Below are positions 33,683 to 41,832 of a DNA stretch of 48,754 nucleotides, one piece after another. The notes under the pieces were generated by a model that saw only the letters and a program-made list of their open reading frames with translations, had not been told where the DNA came from and ran no database searches. Positions within the stretch are counted from its first letter, which is position 1, and every line of letters begins with the position of its first letter. Source of the DNA: Hydrogenophilales bacterium (GTDB lineage Bacteria > Pseudomonadota > Gammaproteobacteria > Burkholderiales > Thiobacillaceae); NCBI GenBank assembly GCA_024636775.1, contig JAGXGP010000018.1, positions 1 to 48,754 on the forward strand, written 5' to 3'. Made by a program: the position numbers and the translations under genes.

Positions 33683-36265
33683 TTACGTAGCGCACCATTT
33701 CCGCCATGCCTTCCGATATGCAGCTTCCAGATGACGTGTGACGGTGCCTGGTTCGCAGCTTGACGCGCTCATCCTGTCACGAATTGATTGTCTGATTCGA
33801 TTCAGACTTGGCAGATTCTGTGCCATCTGTGTGGCGCATTGAAGATATTCTTCCTCGTTGTGCGTGATGAATTCACTCAGACCGACACGCGACAGTAACG
33901 GAACAGCGCAGCGCGATGCCATATGCTCCCCCGCCATCGTGATGACCGGCACTCCCATCCAAAGCGAGTGCATCGTGGTTGTTCCGCCATTGTAGGGAAA
34001 GGGGTCAAGCGCCAAATCGATCTTATGGTGCAACGCCAGATAATCGCTGAGTGACATGCGCGGCTGCAGTATCAAGCGATCGGCAGCAACGCCCGCTTTG
34101 CTGAACTGTTCAATCACTTGTTGCAGAACGCCACGATCTGTTACGTTTCCAAGCATCAGTCTGGCATGCGGTATCGCATCAAGAATTCTTGCCCACAGCT
34201 TGATAACTGACTGGTTTATTTTGATCAGGTTGTTCATAGAGGCAAATATAAACTCGTCGCTGGTCAGAGCCGGCAATGGATTGACAGGCGGACAACCCGG
34301 TTCTGGTCGGTATGCCACGCTTGTGTCCGGCATGCGTATCAGTGACTCGCTGTGATAACGCTCGGTCAGTCCGGGGGGATCCACGCCTTCATTCGTAATC
34401 CGGTAATCCATCGCAGTCAGTCCGGTAGAGCCGGGGTAACCGATCCACGTCACTTGTACTGGCGCGGGCTTGCGGGCAAACACGAGTAGGCGATTGTGGC
34501 CAGTGTGTCCGGACAGATCAACCAGGATGTCTATGCCGTCGGCACGAATGCGTTCGGCGAGTTGCGCGTCGCTCATACTCGCGCAGGCCAGCCAGTGGTC
34601 CGCGTAGGCGGCAATCCGGTCAGTATGGCTATCGTGCCTGGTGTGGTTGTAATAGCAATAAATCTCCACCCGAGATTTATTGTGGTTAGCCAAAATCGGC
34701 TCGATGAAGAAGGCCACCGCATGATTTCTAAAATCTGCAGAAACATAACCGATTTTGAGCCGTCGTTCGGGGTCACGGCTATTTTGGTGCGGCAGCCAGT
34801 TCGCTTTGAGTGGGGTTTCATACCGTTCTGCAAAGCGCTGGTGCTCGCTGAATACCTCCACCGGCGTGATTGTGTTCATGTACTGCATGGTATAGAGCAG
34901 GTTGCTGTACGTCATGGCCAAATCCGGCTGGATCGAGAGTGCATGCCGGAAGCAGGAAATTGCTTCGTCCAGATTCCCTTGATCCCGGAGCGAGTTCCCC
35001 AGATTGCTGCATACCGCAGCAGCATCCGGCTGGATCAGAAGTGCCTGCTTGCTGCATGCGACTGCTTCGTCCAACTGACCGAGTGCCCTGAGCACACTCC
35101 CCAGACCGTCAAGCGCCTCGGCATAATCCGGCTTGAGTCTGATGGCCTCTCTGCAGGATGCAGCCGCTTCGTCCAGCCGGCCCTGCTCATAGAGCGTATT
35201 CCCCAGATTGCTGTGTAACTCGGCCAAATGCGGCCTGATCGATACGGCCCGTTGGTAGCAGGTAATTGCCTCTTCCTGCTCGCCCAGCTTATTGAGCACA
35301 TTCGCCAGATTGTTGTATGCCTCGACATAATCTGGCTTCAATCTGATTGCTTCCCGGTATTGGGTGGCCGCTTTCTCCACTTTATCTTGGTCCTTGAACA
35401 CCCCAGCTAGGTTGCTGTGTGCCTCGGCGAAATTCGGCCTGATCGAAATGGCCTGTTGATAGCATGCAATCGCCTCTTCCTGCTCACCCAGCTTATTGAA
35501 CACAATAGCCAGGTTGTTATATGCCTCGGCATCATCCGGCTTGAGTCTGATTGCCTCCCGGTATCGGATGACCGCCTCGGTCAGCTTGCCTTGCATTTGG
35601 AGCACATCACCCAGGTTGTAGTGTACTTGTGCCAGATTCGGATTAATTTTGAGGGCCTTGCAATAGCTGGCAGCCGCTTCTGTCAACTTGCCTTGCGTTT
35701 GAAACACATCGCCCAGATTGTTGTGTAGCGGAGCGTTACCAGGCGTGAGCAGAATGGCTTTTTGGAAGCTGGCGACCGCCCCTGCCAGCTTGCCTTGATC
35801 CTTGAATGCATTCCCCAGGTTGTAGTGGGCATTGGGGTGTTTGGGCTGTAATGAAATGGCCTTCTGAAAACTGTCGGTGGCTTCCGACAACTGGCCCTGT
35901 GCCATGAGCACAACCCCAAGATTATTGTGTACATCGGCGTCATGCGGCTTGATTTCGATGACCTGGCCGAAAAATACGGCTGCCACATCATGCATGCCTA
36001 TTTGATAAGCGATCATTCCAAGCAGATACAAGGCATCTGGATGATTGGGTGATTTCTGCAATATTTGCTGGCAAACCGTCTCAGCCTCGACCAGTCGCCC
36101 GGCCTGATGGTGCCCGGTTGCAAGCTGCAAGGCATTGGATAGCTCCATAGCCGCTGAAGGCGGGCTTGCTGGTCGCCCCGCCTCCGAGAGCAAGCAACAC
36201 TGTTTGTATTTTTTTCCACTTCCACATGGACACGGATCATTACGAGTGACTTTATTAATTTTCAT
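33683..36265 (-). CDS. SEC-C motif, TPR array and O-GlcNAc-transferase-like (GT41) glycosyltransferase
   Basis: An 860-residue protein likely to glycosylate Ser/Thr of flagellin. Residues 10-25 are a SEC-C zinc motif (NDPCPCGSGKKYKQCC) like the SecA tail. About 12-13 TPRs follow to about residue 480 (repeat cores such as ADVHNNLGVVLMAQGQLSEA). The C-terminal 380 residues are the SPINDLY/OGT catalytic region: LKIGYVSADFRNHAVAFF with the conserved His, WIGYPGSTGLTAMDYRITN, LILQPRMSLSDYLALH and DPFPYNGGTTTMHSLWMGVP, which holds the UDP-sugar site. Two adjacent TPR pairs are near copies, 204 bases apart (35232-35436). The gene points toward the plus-strand glycan genes and lies 2.2 kb from fliC. 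Confidence 0.92.
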   Translation of the reverse strand: MKINKVTRNDPCPCGSGKKYKQCCLLSEAGRPASPPSAAMELSNALQLATGHHQAGRLVEAETVCQQILQKSPNHPDALYLLGMIAYQIGMHDVAAVFFGQVIEIKPHDADVHNNLGVVLMAQGQLSEATDSFQKAISLQPKHPNAHYNLGNAFKDQGKLAGAVASFQKAILLTPGNAPLHNNLGDVFQTQGKLTEAAASYCKALKINPNLAQVHYNLGDVLQMQGKLTEAVIRYREAIRLKPDDAEAYNNLAIVFNKLGEQEEAIACYQQAISIRPNFAEAHSNLAGVFKDQDKVEKAATQYREAIRLKPDYVEAYNNLANVLNKLGEQEEAITCYQRAVSIRPHLAELHSNLGNTLYEQGRLDEAAASCREAIRLKPDYAEALDGLGSVLRALGQLDEAVACSKQALLIQPDAAAVCSNLGNSLRDQGNLDEAISCFRHALSIQPDLAMTYSNLLYTMQYMNTITPVEVFSEHQRFAERYETPLKANWLPHQNSRDPERRLKIGYVSADFRNHAVAFFIEPILANHNKSRVEIYCYYNHTRHDSHTDRIAAYADHWLACASMSDAQLAERIRADGIDILVDLSGHTGHNRLLVFARKPAPVQVTWIGYPGSTGLTAMDYRITNEGVDPPGLTERYHSESLIRMPDTSVAYRPEPGCPPVNPLPALTSDEFIFASMNNLIKINQSVIKLWARILDAIPHARLMLGNVTDRGVLQQVIEQFSKAGVAADRLILQPRMSLSDYLALHHKIDLALDPFPYNGGTTTMHSLWMGVPVITMAGEHMASRCAVPLLSRVGLSEFITHNEEEYLQCATQMAQNLPSLNRIRQSIRDRMSASSCEPGTVTRHLEAAYRKAWRKWCAT

Positions 36266-36754
36266 GGCGCAGTGATGGGAATAACGATAGAAACCGTTCA
36301 GCGTTCATTGAAGCCATCCTTTTATATACTTCACACAATCATCCCGCACTCACGATCACGGCACGACGTTACCCCGGAAGAGGCAACGCCTCCCCCTTCT
36401 GGATGCGCCTTGCAAGCGGGGAGTATGGATGCAGTCCTGCTTGCACATTCAAACTCAAAATGGATTCAAGCCAATCCGTCTGCTTTAATGCACCAAACGC
36501 TCAATGGCGAGCCTTTCGGTTGCGGCGCCCAGGATCGAGAATAGATTTGGTCAGACGTGTTTCCATCGTCACATTCTCTTCAAGCCCAGGCAGAGGAAAG
36601 GCCCGTGCCCAAGTACTAGTATTTTCTATACTTGGCGCCTAACCCAGGCGCAGAAATAACGGGGTTTTGCTGCCTTAATCCGCCCTTTACCTCACCCCTT
36701 TCCCCCCTACCATGCAATGCATAGAGAAAGCCCAATCTGGGCTGGGGTGTGAAT
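36266..36754. promoter_or_regulatory. Divergent region between the OGT-like gene and the diguanylate cyclase gene
   Basis: 489 bases without a convincing gene. Two inverted repeats stand out: CCAAGTA (36609-36615) with TACTTGG (36629-36635), the second arm overlapping a TATACT box (36627-36632), and GCGCCT (36635-36640) with AGGCGC (36646-36651). Downstream is the leader duplicated at 27391. The first repeat could be an operator and the second a leader hairpin; neither is proven. Confidence 0.45.
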
Positions 36755-36821
36755 ATGGCCGAGCCAAGCATCAAAATCAATGTAGACAATCCGACCGAAG
36801 TCGCGCGCGAAACCTTGCGCC
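36671..36821 (+). repeat. Right-hand copy of the duplicated diguanylate cyclase leader/start
   Basis: Intact counterpart of the fragment at 27391-27539, about 80% identical by eye. Both copies are in the same orientation and flank the 9-kb glycan gene block as direct repeats. Confidence 0.85.
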
Positions 36822-38341
36822 GCCTGGCCATGCGACGGATTGCCCCTACCCCGGATAACTATCAGACCCTGTTTGATGAAATTGTAGGTGGGCCCAGCCC
36901 AACCAATTCCAACACACCCACCGCAGCTACCGCACTGTCCGGGCTGGTGATGGACCTCAATCTGCACCACCCAGAACTTGGCGAAACAGTAGAAGTCCTG
37001 GATCAGGCGGTGCGCAAAGGTGACTGGGGCCAAAGCCGCAAGCAGTTGGGACAAATCAGCCGAAAGCTCAAACAACTGGCCGAGGCGAATAGCGGCGACA
37101 CACGACCGCAGTCTGAAGATCTGGTCCTGTTGCGCGATTTGCTCGCCAAAACCCTGGAGTTTGGCGTGGCCACCCAGCTGCCGCACAATCCAAAACTGGC
37201 TGAGAAAGCCCAGCAGCTTGCAGTCTCCGTGCGTGAAGCCCATAGCGCCGATACATTGAGCAAGGCCGCTGCGTCTCTGAAATCCCTTTGGCTCAGTATC
37301 GAAATTCAATCCTCCGACACCCACGATCAGCAAGAAACGCTCAAGCGCATCCTGCTGCTGCTAGTGGAAAACATCGGCGAACTGCTGGACGACGATACTT
37401 GGCTGCGCGGCCAGCTCAACATGGTACAAGACGTCATTGCCGGCCCGCTCAAGATCAAGTCACTGCAAGAGGCGGAACAGCGACTCAAGGAAGTGATCTA
37501 CAAGCAAGGTCTGGTCAAACACGGCCTGCGCGAAGCCACCGCCACCCTTAAAGCCACCATGACCCATTTCGTCAGTCGCATGAGTGATGTTGTCGCGGCC
37601 AATGATGAATACCAGGAAAAGATCGCCTCCCACATCGAGCAAATCAGCAACACCGAAGACGTGCTCGAATTGAACCGGATCCTCGAAACTCTGCTGGATG
37701 AAACGCGCACGGCGCAAGCAGATACCCGACGCGCCCACGACAAACTGGTCCATGAGCGTGATATCGCACAACAGGCCGAAGGCCGCATCAAGCAGCTGGA
37801 AACCCAGCTTGCCGAGATGAGCACGCTGGTACGTGAAGATCCCCTGACCCACAGCCTGAACCGGCGTGGGCTGGATGACGAATTTGCGCGTGAGGCGTCA
37901 CGCGCCGATCGCTATAAATCTGCGCTCTGCGTCGCGGTATTGGACATCGACAATTTCAAGGCACTCAACGACAAACGCGGTCACCAAAGAGGTGATGAAG
38001 CCCTGATCCACCTGGTCAATGTAGCCAAGGAAGAATTACGCCTCACCGACCAGATCGCGCGCCTGGGTGGCGAAGAATTCCTGATCATGCTGCCGAGCAC
38101 GCCGCTTGATGCCGCAGCCACCATCATCACGCGGCTGCAGCGCAACCTCACCAAAAAATACTTTCTCGACAACAACGAGAAGGTATTGATCACCTTTAGT
38201 GCCGGCGTGGCCGAGCGCGCGCTGGGCGAATCCCAGGAATCCTTGATCGGGCGTGCAGACAGCGCCATGTATGAAGCCAAACAGACTGGAAAGAACCGGG
38301 TTTGCCTGGCGCCCGACGCGCCGCAGGAGCCCGCCAAATGA
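36755..38341 (+). CDS. Diguanylate cyclase (GGDEF domain) with long helical N-terminus
   Basis: A 528-residue soluble protein that should make cyclic-di-GMP. The ATG at 36755 has GGGG seven bases upstream; a GTG two codons earlier is possible. Residues 1-340 are helical without a recognised sensor. Residues about 310-360 (DKLVHERDIAQQAEGRIKQL) look like a coiled coil. The C-terminal GGDEF domain has DPLTHSLNRRGLDDEF, the active GGEEF at 438-442 and the feedback-inhibition site RLTD at 429-432. The gene ends 168 bases before fliC, so it may set cyclic-di-GMP near flagellar assembly. A truncated copy of its start lies at 27391-27539. Confidence 0.92.
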   Translation: MAEPSIKINVDNPTEVARETLRRLAMRRIAPTPDNYQTLFDEIVGGPSPTNSNTPTAATALSGLVMDLNLHHPELGETVEVLDQAVRKGDWGQSRKQLGQISRKLKQLAEANSGDTRPQSEDLVLLRDLLAKTLEFGVATQLPHNPKLAEKAQQLAVSVREAHSADTLSKAAASLKSLWLSIEIQSSDTHDQQETLKRILLLLVENIGELLDDDTWLRGQLNMVQDVIAGPLKIKSLQEAEQRLKEVIYKQGLVKHGLREATATLKATMTHFVSRMSDVVAANDEYQEKIASHIEQISNTEDVLELNRILETLLDETRTAQADTRRAHDKLVHERDIAQQAEGRIKQLETQLAEMSTLVREDPLTHSLNRRGLDDEFAREASRADRYKSALCVAVLDIDNFKALNDKRGHQRGDEALIHLVNVAKEELRLTDQIARLGGEEFLIMLPSTPLDAAATIITRLQRNLTKKYFLDNNEKVLITFSAGVAERALGESQESLIGRADSAMYEAKQTGKNRVCLAPDAPQEPAK

Positions 38342-38509
38342 AGAAAATGCAGTTTTTTTGCGATCAGCCTTAACTTTCTCCAACACCCGACGATTCTTCA
38401 CACAACGGCGGTTCATGCAGCCCAAGCGGGCAAACCAAAGTTGACGGCACCACCCCCCTCTTTGGGGAAAAAAGCCGGAACCATCGACCCACATTAAAGG
38501 AGAAGTACC

Positions 38510-39172
38510 ATGGCACAAGTAATCAACACCAACGTAGGCGCACTGTTTGCTGGCGCAGCACTGAACAAATCTGCAATCAGCCTGCAAACCGCCCAGGAAC
38601 GCCTGTCATCCGGCCTGCGCATCAACAGCGCCAAGGACGATGCAACCGGCCTGGCCATTGCCACGGGTTATGACACCCAGATCCGCACCACAAACGTGAA
38701 CATTCGTAACGCCAACGACGCCATTTCGACGGCACAAACCAACGATGGCTATCTGGGGCAAATCACCGAAAACTTGCAACGCATTTCGGAAGTTTTGACT
38801 GGCGGCGGTGGCTCGGCAGAAACAACGGCGCTTGTCTCTGAAAATACGCGCATTAACGCACTTATTACTACTGGTGCACCAACCCTTACTGCCTCGGGTG
38901 CTGGCACCGCTGGGCAAGTCGCCTCCGACCTCGCTGCGGTAGGAACTGCACGCGCTGCTTTTGGCGCCACCATGGCGACCAAAGCATCCGAAGTGGCCAC
39001 CCTGCAGATTAGCGCAGTGAACCTGTCGGCTGCATTCAGCCGCGTCATGGATACTGACTATGCTGCAGAAACTACCGCCCTCGCCCGCAGCAATATTCTG
39101 CAACAGGCAGGAACGGCCATGCTGGCACAAGCAAACCAGACACCGCAAAACGTGCTGAGCTTGCTGCGTTAA
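38510..39172 (+). CDS. fliC: Flagellin, very short form
   Basis: Filament protein of only 220 residues, against about 270-500 in most bacteria. The N-terminal D0/D1 part is well conserved (MAQVINTNVGALFAGAALNK, QERLSSGLRINSAKDDATGL, NIRNANDAISTAQTNDG). The C-terminal D0 ends in the classic ILQQAGTAMLAQANQTPQNV plus LSLLR. Between them only about 80 residues remain, rich in Gly, Ala, Ser and Thr, and the usual S-R-I-E-D is changed to SRVMDTDYA. No frameshift is seen. A strong AAAGGAGAA ribosome site precedes the ATG. A weak sigma28-like promoter can be drawn around 38369-38395 but is not convincing. The nearby OGT-like protein suggests the surface is glycosylated. Confidence 0.93.
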   Translation: MAQVINTNVGALFAGAALNKSAISLQTAQERLSSGLRINSAKDDATGLAIATGYDTQIRTTNVNIRNANDAISTAQTNDGYLGQITENLQRISEVLTGGGGSAETTALVSENTRINALITTGAPTLTASGAGTAGQVASDLAAVGTARAAFGATMATKASEVATLQISAVNLSAAFSRVMDTDYAAETTALARSNILQQAGTAMLAQANQTPQNVLSLLR

Positions 39173-39193
39173 GCAGTTGATTAATGTGACTCA

Positions 39194-39218
39194 CCCTGGC
39201 CGGCCTGGCCGGCCAGGG
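39194..39218 (+). terminator. Strong GC hairpin between fliC and flaG
   Basis: CCCTGGCCGGCC (39194-39205), a single T, GGCCGGCCAGGG (39207-39218): a perfect 12-base inverted repeat. No T-run follows, so it may act as a partial terminator or protect the abundant fliC message from decay instead of ending transcription fully. Confidence 0.6.
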
Positions 39219-39240
39219 ACTTAACGTGAAGGATGTCATC

Positions 39241-39588
39241 ATGATAATCCAGAATACCCCCCACCTAATTCAGGCCAGCTTGCCTGGGAGTCACGCTAGC
39301 GGGGCCGCGCCAGTTCAATTTGTCGCCGATGTCCCTGCCCAGAATAATGCTCCAAAACCGTCTATTGCAGAATTGGAAAGCGCAGTGTTTGCGATTAATC
39401 AAGGCATGCAGCAAGCGAACCTTAACCTGCAGTTCAGCGTTGACTCCGATTCCAAACGAACCGTGGTCAAAATGGTGGACACCAGCACGGGCGAACTGAT
39501 TCGCCAGTATCCAACAGAAGCGACCCTGGCCATTTCACACGGGATCGAACAGCTCCAGCAGGGCCTGCTCCTTAAACGAGAGGCTTGA
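39241..39588 (+). CDS. flaG: FlaG family protein
   Basis: A 115-residue cytoplasmic protein that in other bacteria affects filament length. The conserved C-terminal part is KRTVVKMVDTSTGELIRQYP followed by an amphipathic helix; the N-terminal half is variable. The ATG at 39241 has AAGGA at 39229-39233; a GTG at 39226 is an alternative. It lies between fliC and fliD, the common place for flaG, and 15 bases ahead of fliD. Confidence 0.88.
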   Translation: MIIQNTPHLIQASLPGSHASGAAPVQFVADVPAQNNAPKPSIAELESAVFAINQGMQQANLNLQFSVDSDSKRTVVKMVDTSTGELIRQYPTEATLAISHGIEQLQQGLLLKREA

Positions 39589-39603
39589 TCCGGGAGAATA
39601 AGC

Positions 39604-41031
39604 ATGGCAACCATTTCATCTTCAACGACCTCCGCAATTGATGTCCGTGCCCTTGTCACGCAGTTGATGGCGGTTGAACGCCAACCCATCAACACACTCA
39701 ATGCGAAGATCGCCAATTACGAAGTCAAGATTTCGTCCTTCGGCACAATTAGCGGTCTGGTGTCGGGCTTTCAAGCCGCATCGGCAAACCTGAACACCAG
39801 CTTGCAGAAACTCTCCGCTGCGCCTTCCGATCCCAGTGTTTTTTCCGCCACGGCCGCCAACACTGCGGTACCCGGTACTTACTCTGTAAACGTGAGCCAA
39901 TTGGCGCAGTCGCAAAATCTGGTTGCCGCTGGAAAAACCAGCAGCAGCACCGCCATTGGGGACGGGACGGCCACCACAGTCACGTTCGACCTCGGTACCA
40001 TCAGCGGTGGCACGCTGACCAACGGAACATACAGTGGCGCCACCTTCACGTCTAACGGCGGCGGCACCGCAAGCATTACCATTGATGGCACCAACAACAC
40101 CCTGGAAGGGATCCGGGACGCCGTCAATGCAGCCGGCCTCGGCGTAACTGCAACCATCGTCAACGACGGTAGTGGCACGCCCTATCGTCTGGCGCTGAGT
40201 TCAAGCAGCTCGGGGGCAAGCAGCAGCTTCAAAATCACCACCAGCGGTGGAGACGGTTCAATAGACAGCTTGCTGGGCTATGACCCCGCCGGCACGCAAA
40301 ACTTGAATCAGACCCTGGCCGCACAGAATGCCAACCTCACAGTGAACGGCATCGCGATTACCAGCGCGTCCAACAGCGTGAGCGAGGCCATTCAGGGCGT
40401 GACACTGACACTCAAAAACACAACAGCCACAGCAGCCACGCTGACGGTAGCGCGCGATACCGCAGCAATCAACACCGCGGCAGCCAGTTTTGTCGACGCC
40501 CATAACGCCCTTGCCAGCCAGATCAAGTCCCGCTCTGCCTATGGCACCGTTGGCAAGGAGACCGGCGCGCTAGCAGGCGATAGCGCCCTGCGCCTCATGC
40601 AGGATCAGATGCGTGGAATTTTACTGACGCCCGCCACTGGTGGCACGTTGACCTCACTTACACAGGCCGGTATTTCGATCCAGCAAGATGGCTCGATGAA
40701 ACTGGACAGCAGCAAACTGAATAGTGCAATTGCGACTGACTTCGGCGATGTCAGTAATTTGTTTTCGGGATCGACAGGATATGTTGCCCGGCTGGAAGCA
40801 TGGGCCAAGTCATCGCTTGCGTCCGGCGGCTTGATCGAGACGCGTTCTAAAAGTCTGAATACAAATATCAAAAACTACAACGCTGAAATTGAAAAATTGG
40901 AAAACCGGATGTCAGCTCTCGAGAAAAAATATACTCGCGAATATACGAATCTGAACACCCTGCTTTACAACATGAACAACACCAGTGCCTATCTGACGCA
41001 GCAGCTGTCCACCAACAACAGCAGCAACTAA
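39604..41031 (+). CDS. fliD: Flagellar filament cap protein FliD
   Basis: A 475-residue secreted protein forming the cap under which flagellin monomers fold. The N-terminal region (IDVRALVTQLMAVERQPINT, LNAKIANYEVKISSFGTISG) and the C-terminal coiled part (ENRMSALEKKYTREYTNLNT) are the two helical D0/D1 parts. The middle is Gly/Thr/Ser-rich beta structure. A GGGAG ribosome site precedes the ATG. Length is normal. Its surface-exposed Ser/Thr-rich middle could also be glycosylated by the nearby transferase, but that is speculative. Confidence 0.95.
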   Translation: MATISSSTTSAIDVRALVTQLMAVERQPINTLNAKIANYEVKISSFGTISGLVSGFQAASANLNTSLQKLSAAPSDPSVFSATAANTAVPGTYSVNVSQLAQSQNLVAAGKTSSSTAIGDGTATTVTFDLGTISGGTLTNGTYSGATFTSNGGGTASITIDGTNNTLEGIRDAVNAAGLGVTATIVNDGSGTPYRLALSSSSSGASSSFKITTSGGDGSIDSLLGYDPAGTQNLNQTLAAQNANLTVNGIAITSASNSVSEAIQGVTLTLKNTTATAATLTVARDTAAINTAAASFVDAHNALASQIKSRSAYGTVGKETGALAGDSALRLMQDQMRGILLTPATGGTLTSLTQAGISIQQDGSMKLDSSKLNSAIATDFGDVSNLFSGSTGYVARLEAWAKSSLASGGLIETRSKSLNTNIKNYNAEIEKLENRMSALEKKYTREYTNLNTLLYNMNNTSAYLTQQLSTNNSSN

Positions 41032-41045
41032 ACCAGGAGGAAGAC

Positions 41046-41477
41046 GTGTACACACAATCTAAAATTGCCGCCAATGCCTATGCTAACGTCGGCCTGGAGA
41101 CCGGCGTGGTGGCAGCCAGCCCACACCAACTCATTGTCATGCTGTATGAAGGCGCCGAACTTGCGGTACGGATGTCGATCAAGCACATGAATGAAGGCGA
41201 CATTGCCAAAAAATCGGCCGCAATTTCGAAAGCCAGCACCATTATCATGGAAGGCCTGCAAGCAGCACTCGACACCGGAAATGGCGGCGGCCTCGCTGAG
41301 CAACTCAATACGTTGTACGACTACATGAACAAACGTCTGATGCTTGCCCACATCAGGAATGAAACTGCGCCGCTTGAAGAAGTGCTGGGCCTGCTGCGCG
41401 AGTTACACGGCGCCTGGGAACAGATCACGCCGTCGGGCCAGCCAGCGCCTCGTTCCTCACACTCAATCGCAGCCTGA
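41046..41477 (+). CDS. fliS: Flagellin export chaperone FliS
   Basis: A 143-residue helical chaperone that binds the flagellin C-terminus before export. The N-terminal family pattern is AANAYANVGLETGVVAASPH followed by QLIVMLYEGAEL, then helices to LTLYDYMNKRL-like NTLYDYMNKRLMLAHIRN. The start is a GTG at 41046 after AGGAGGAAG. The gene sits 14 bases after fliD. The binding groove residues for the flagellin tail seem intact, in line with the well-conserved tail of the short flagellin. Confidence 0.95.
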   Translation: MYTQSKIAANAYANVGLETGVVAASPHQLIVMLYEGAELAVRMSIKHMNEGDIAKKSAAISKASTIIMEGLQAALDTGNGGGLAEQLNTLYDYMNKRLMLAHIRNETAPLEEVLGLLRELHGAWEQITPSGQPAPRSSHSIAA

Positions 41478-41490
41478 ATCGGAGCCCGAA

Positions 41491-41820
41491 ATGACCAGCA
41501 ACGAAATGATTTCTACCTATGAATCGCTATCCGAATTGACAGGATCCATGCTGAATGCTGCCAGCGAGGGGGACTGGGACAACCTGGCCGAGCTGGAACA
41601 GCGTTGCCAGGTTCATGTAGGCAGTCTGATGAGAACCAAATCGGTATTGCTCAATGAAAACGAGCAACGTACCAAGATCGCGATCATCCGAACCATCCTT
41701 CAAAACGATGCCAAAATTCGCGCACTGACCGAGCCGCGGCTGCATGAGCTGCAAGCCAGTCTGAGTATGGTTCAGGCCGGCAAGCGCGGCGTTCAAGCTT
41801 ACGGAGAACAGCGGGCATAA
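41491..41820 (+). CDS. fliT: FliT-like flagellar chaperone
   Basis: A 109-residue helical protein (YESLSELTGSMLNAASEGDW, DNLAELEQRCQVHVGSLM) matching FliT, which escorts the cap protein FliD and, in enterics, restrains the master regulator FlhDC. The start ATG at 41491 has GGAG at 41481-41484; the longer frame to 41344 lies inside fliS. It follows fliS by 13 bases. FliT sequences are weakly conserved, so the call rests on length, pattern and position. Confidence 0.82.
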   Translation: MTSNEMISTYESLSELTGSMLNAASEGDWDNLAELEQRCQVHVGSLMRTKSVLLNENEQRTKIAIIRTILQNDAKIRALTEPRLHELQASLSMVQAGKRGVQAYGEQRA

Positions 41821-41832
41821 CGCTCGCTTGCC

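Noticed and set aside
34496-35218. Plus-strand frame opposite the TPR array of the OGT-like gene
   Set aside because: Its apparent repeats only mirror the TPR DNA repeats on the other strand.
36272-36544. Possible 90-residue gene before the cyclase
   Set aside because: No ribosome site, mixed composition and no family likeness; it lies where promoters of two divergent genes are expected.
38369-38395. Sigma28 promoter for fliC
   Set aside because: TTAACTTT followed by CCGACGAT is only a partial match and the spacer is short. Not reported as a feature.
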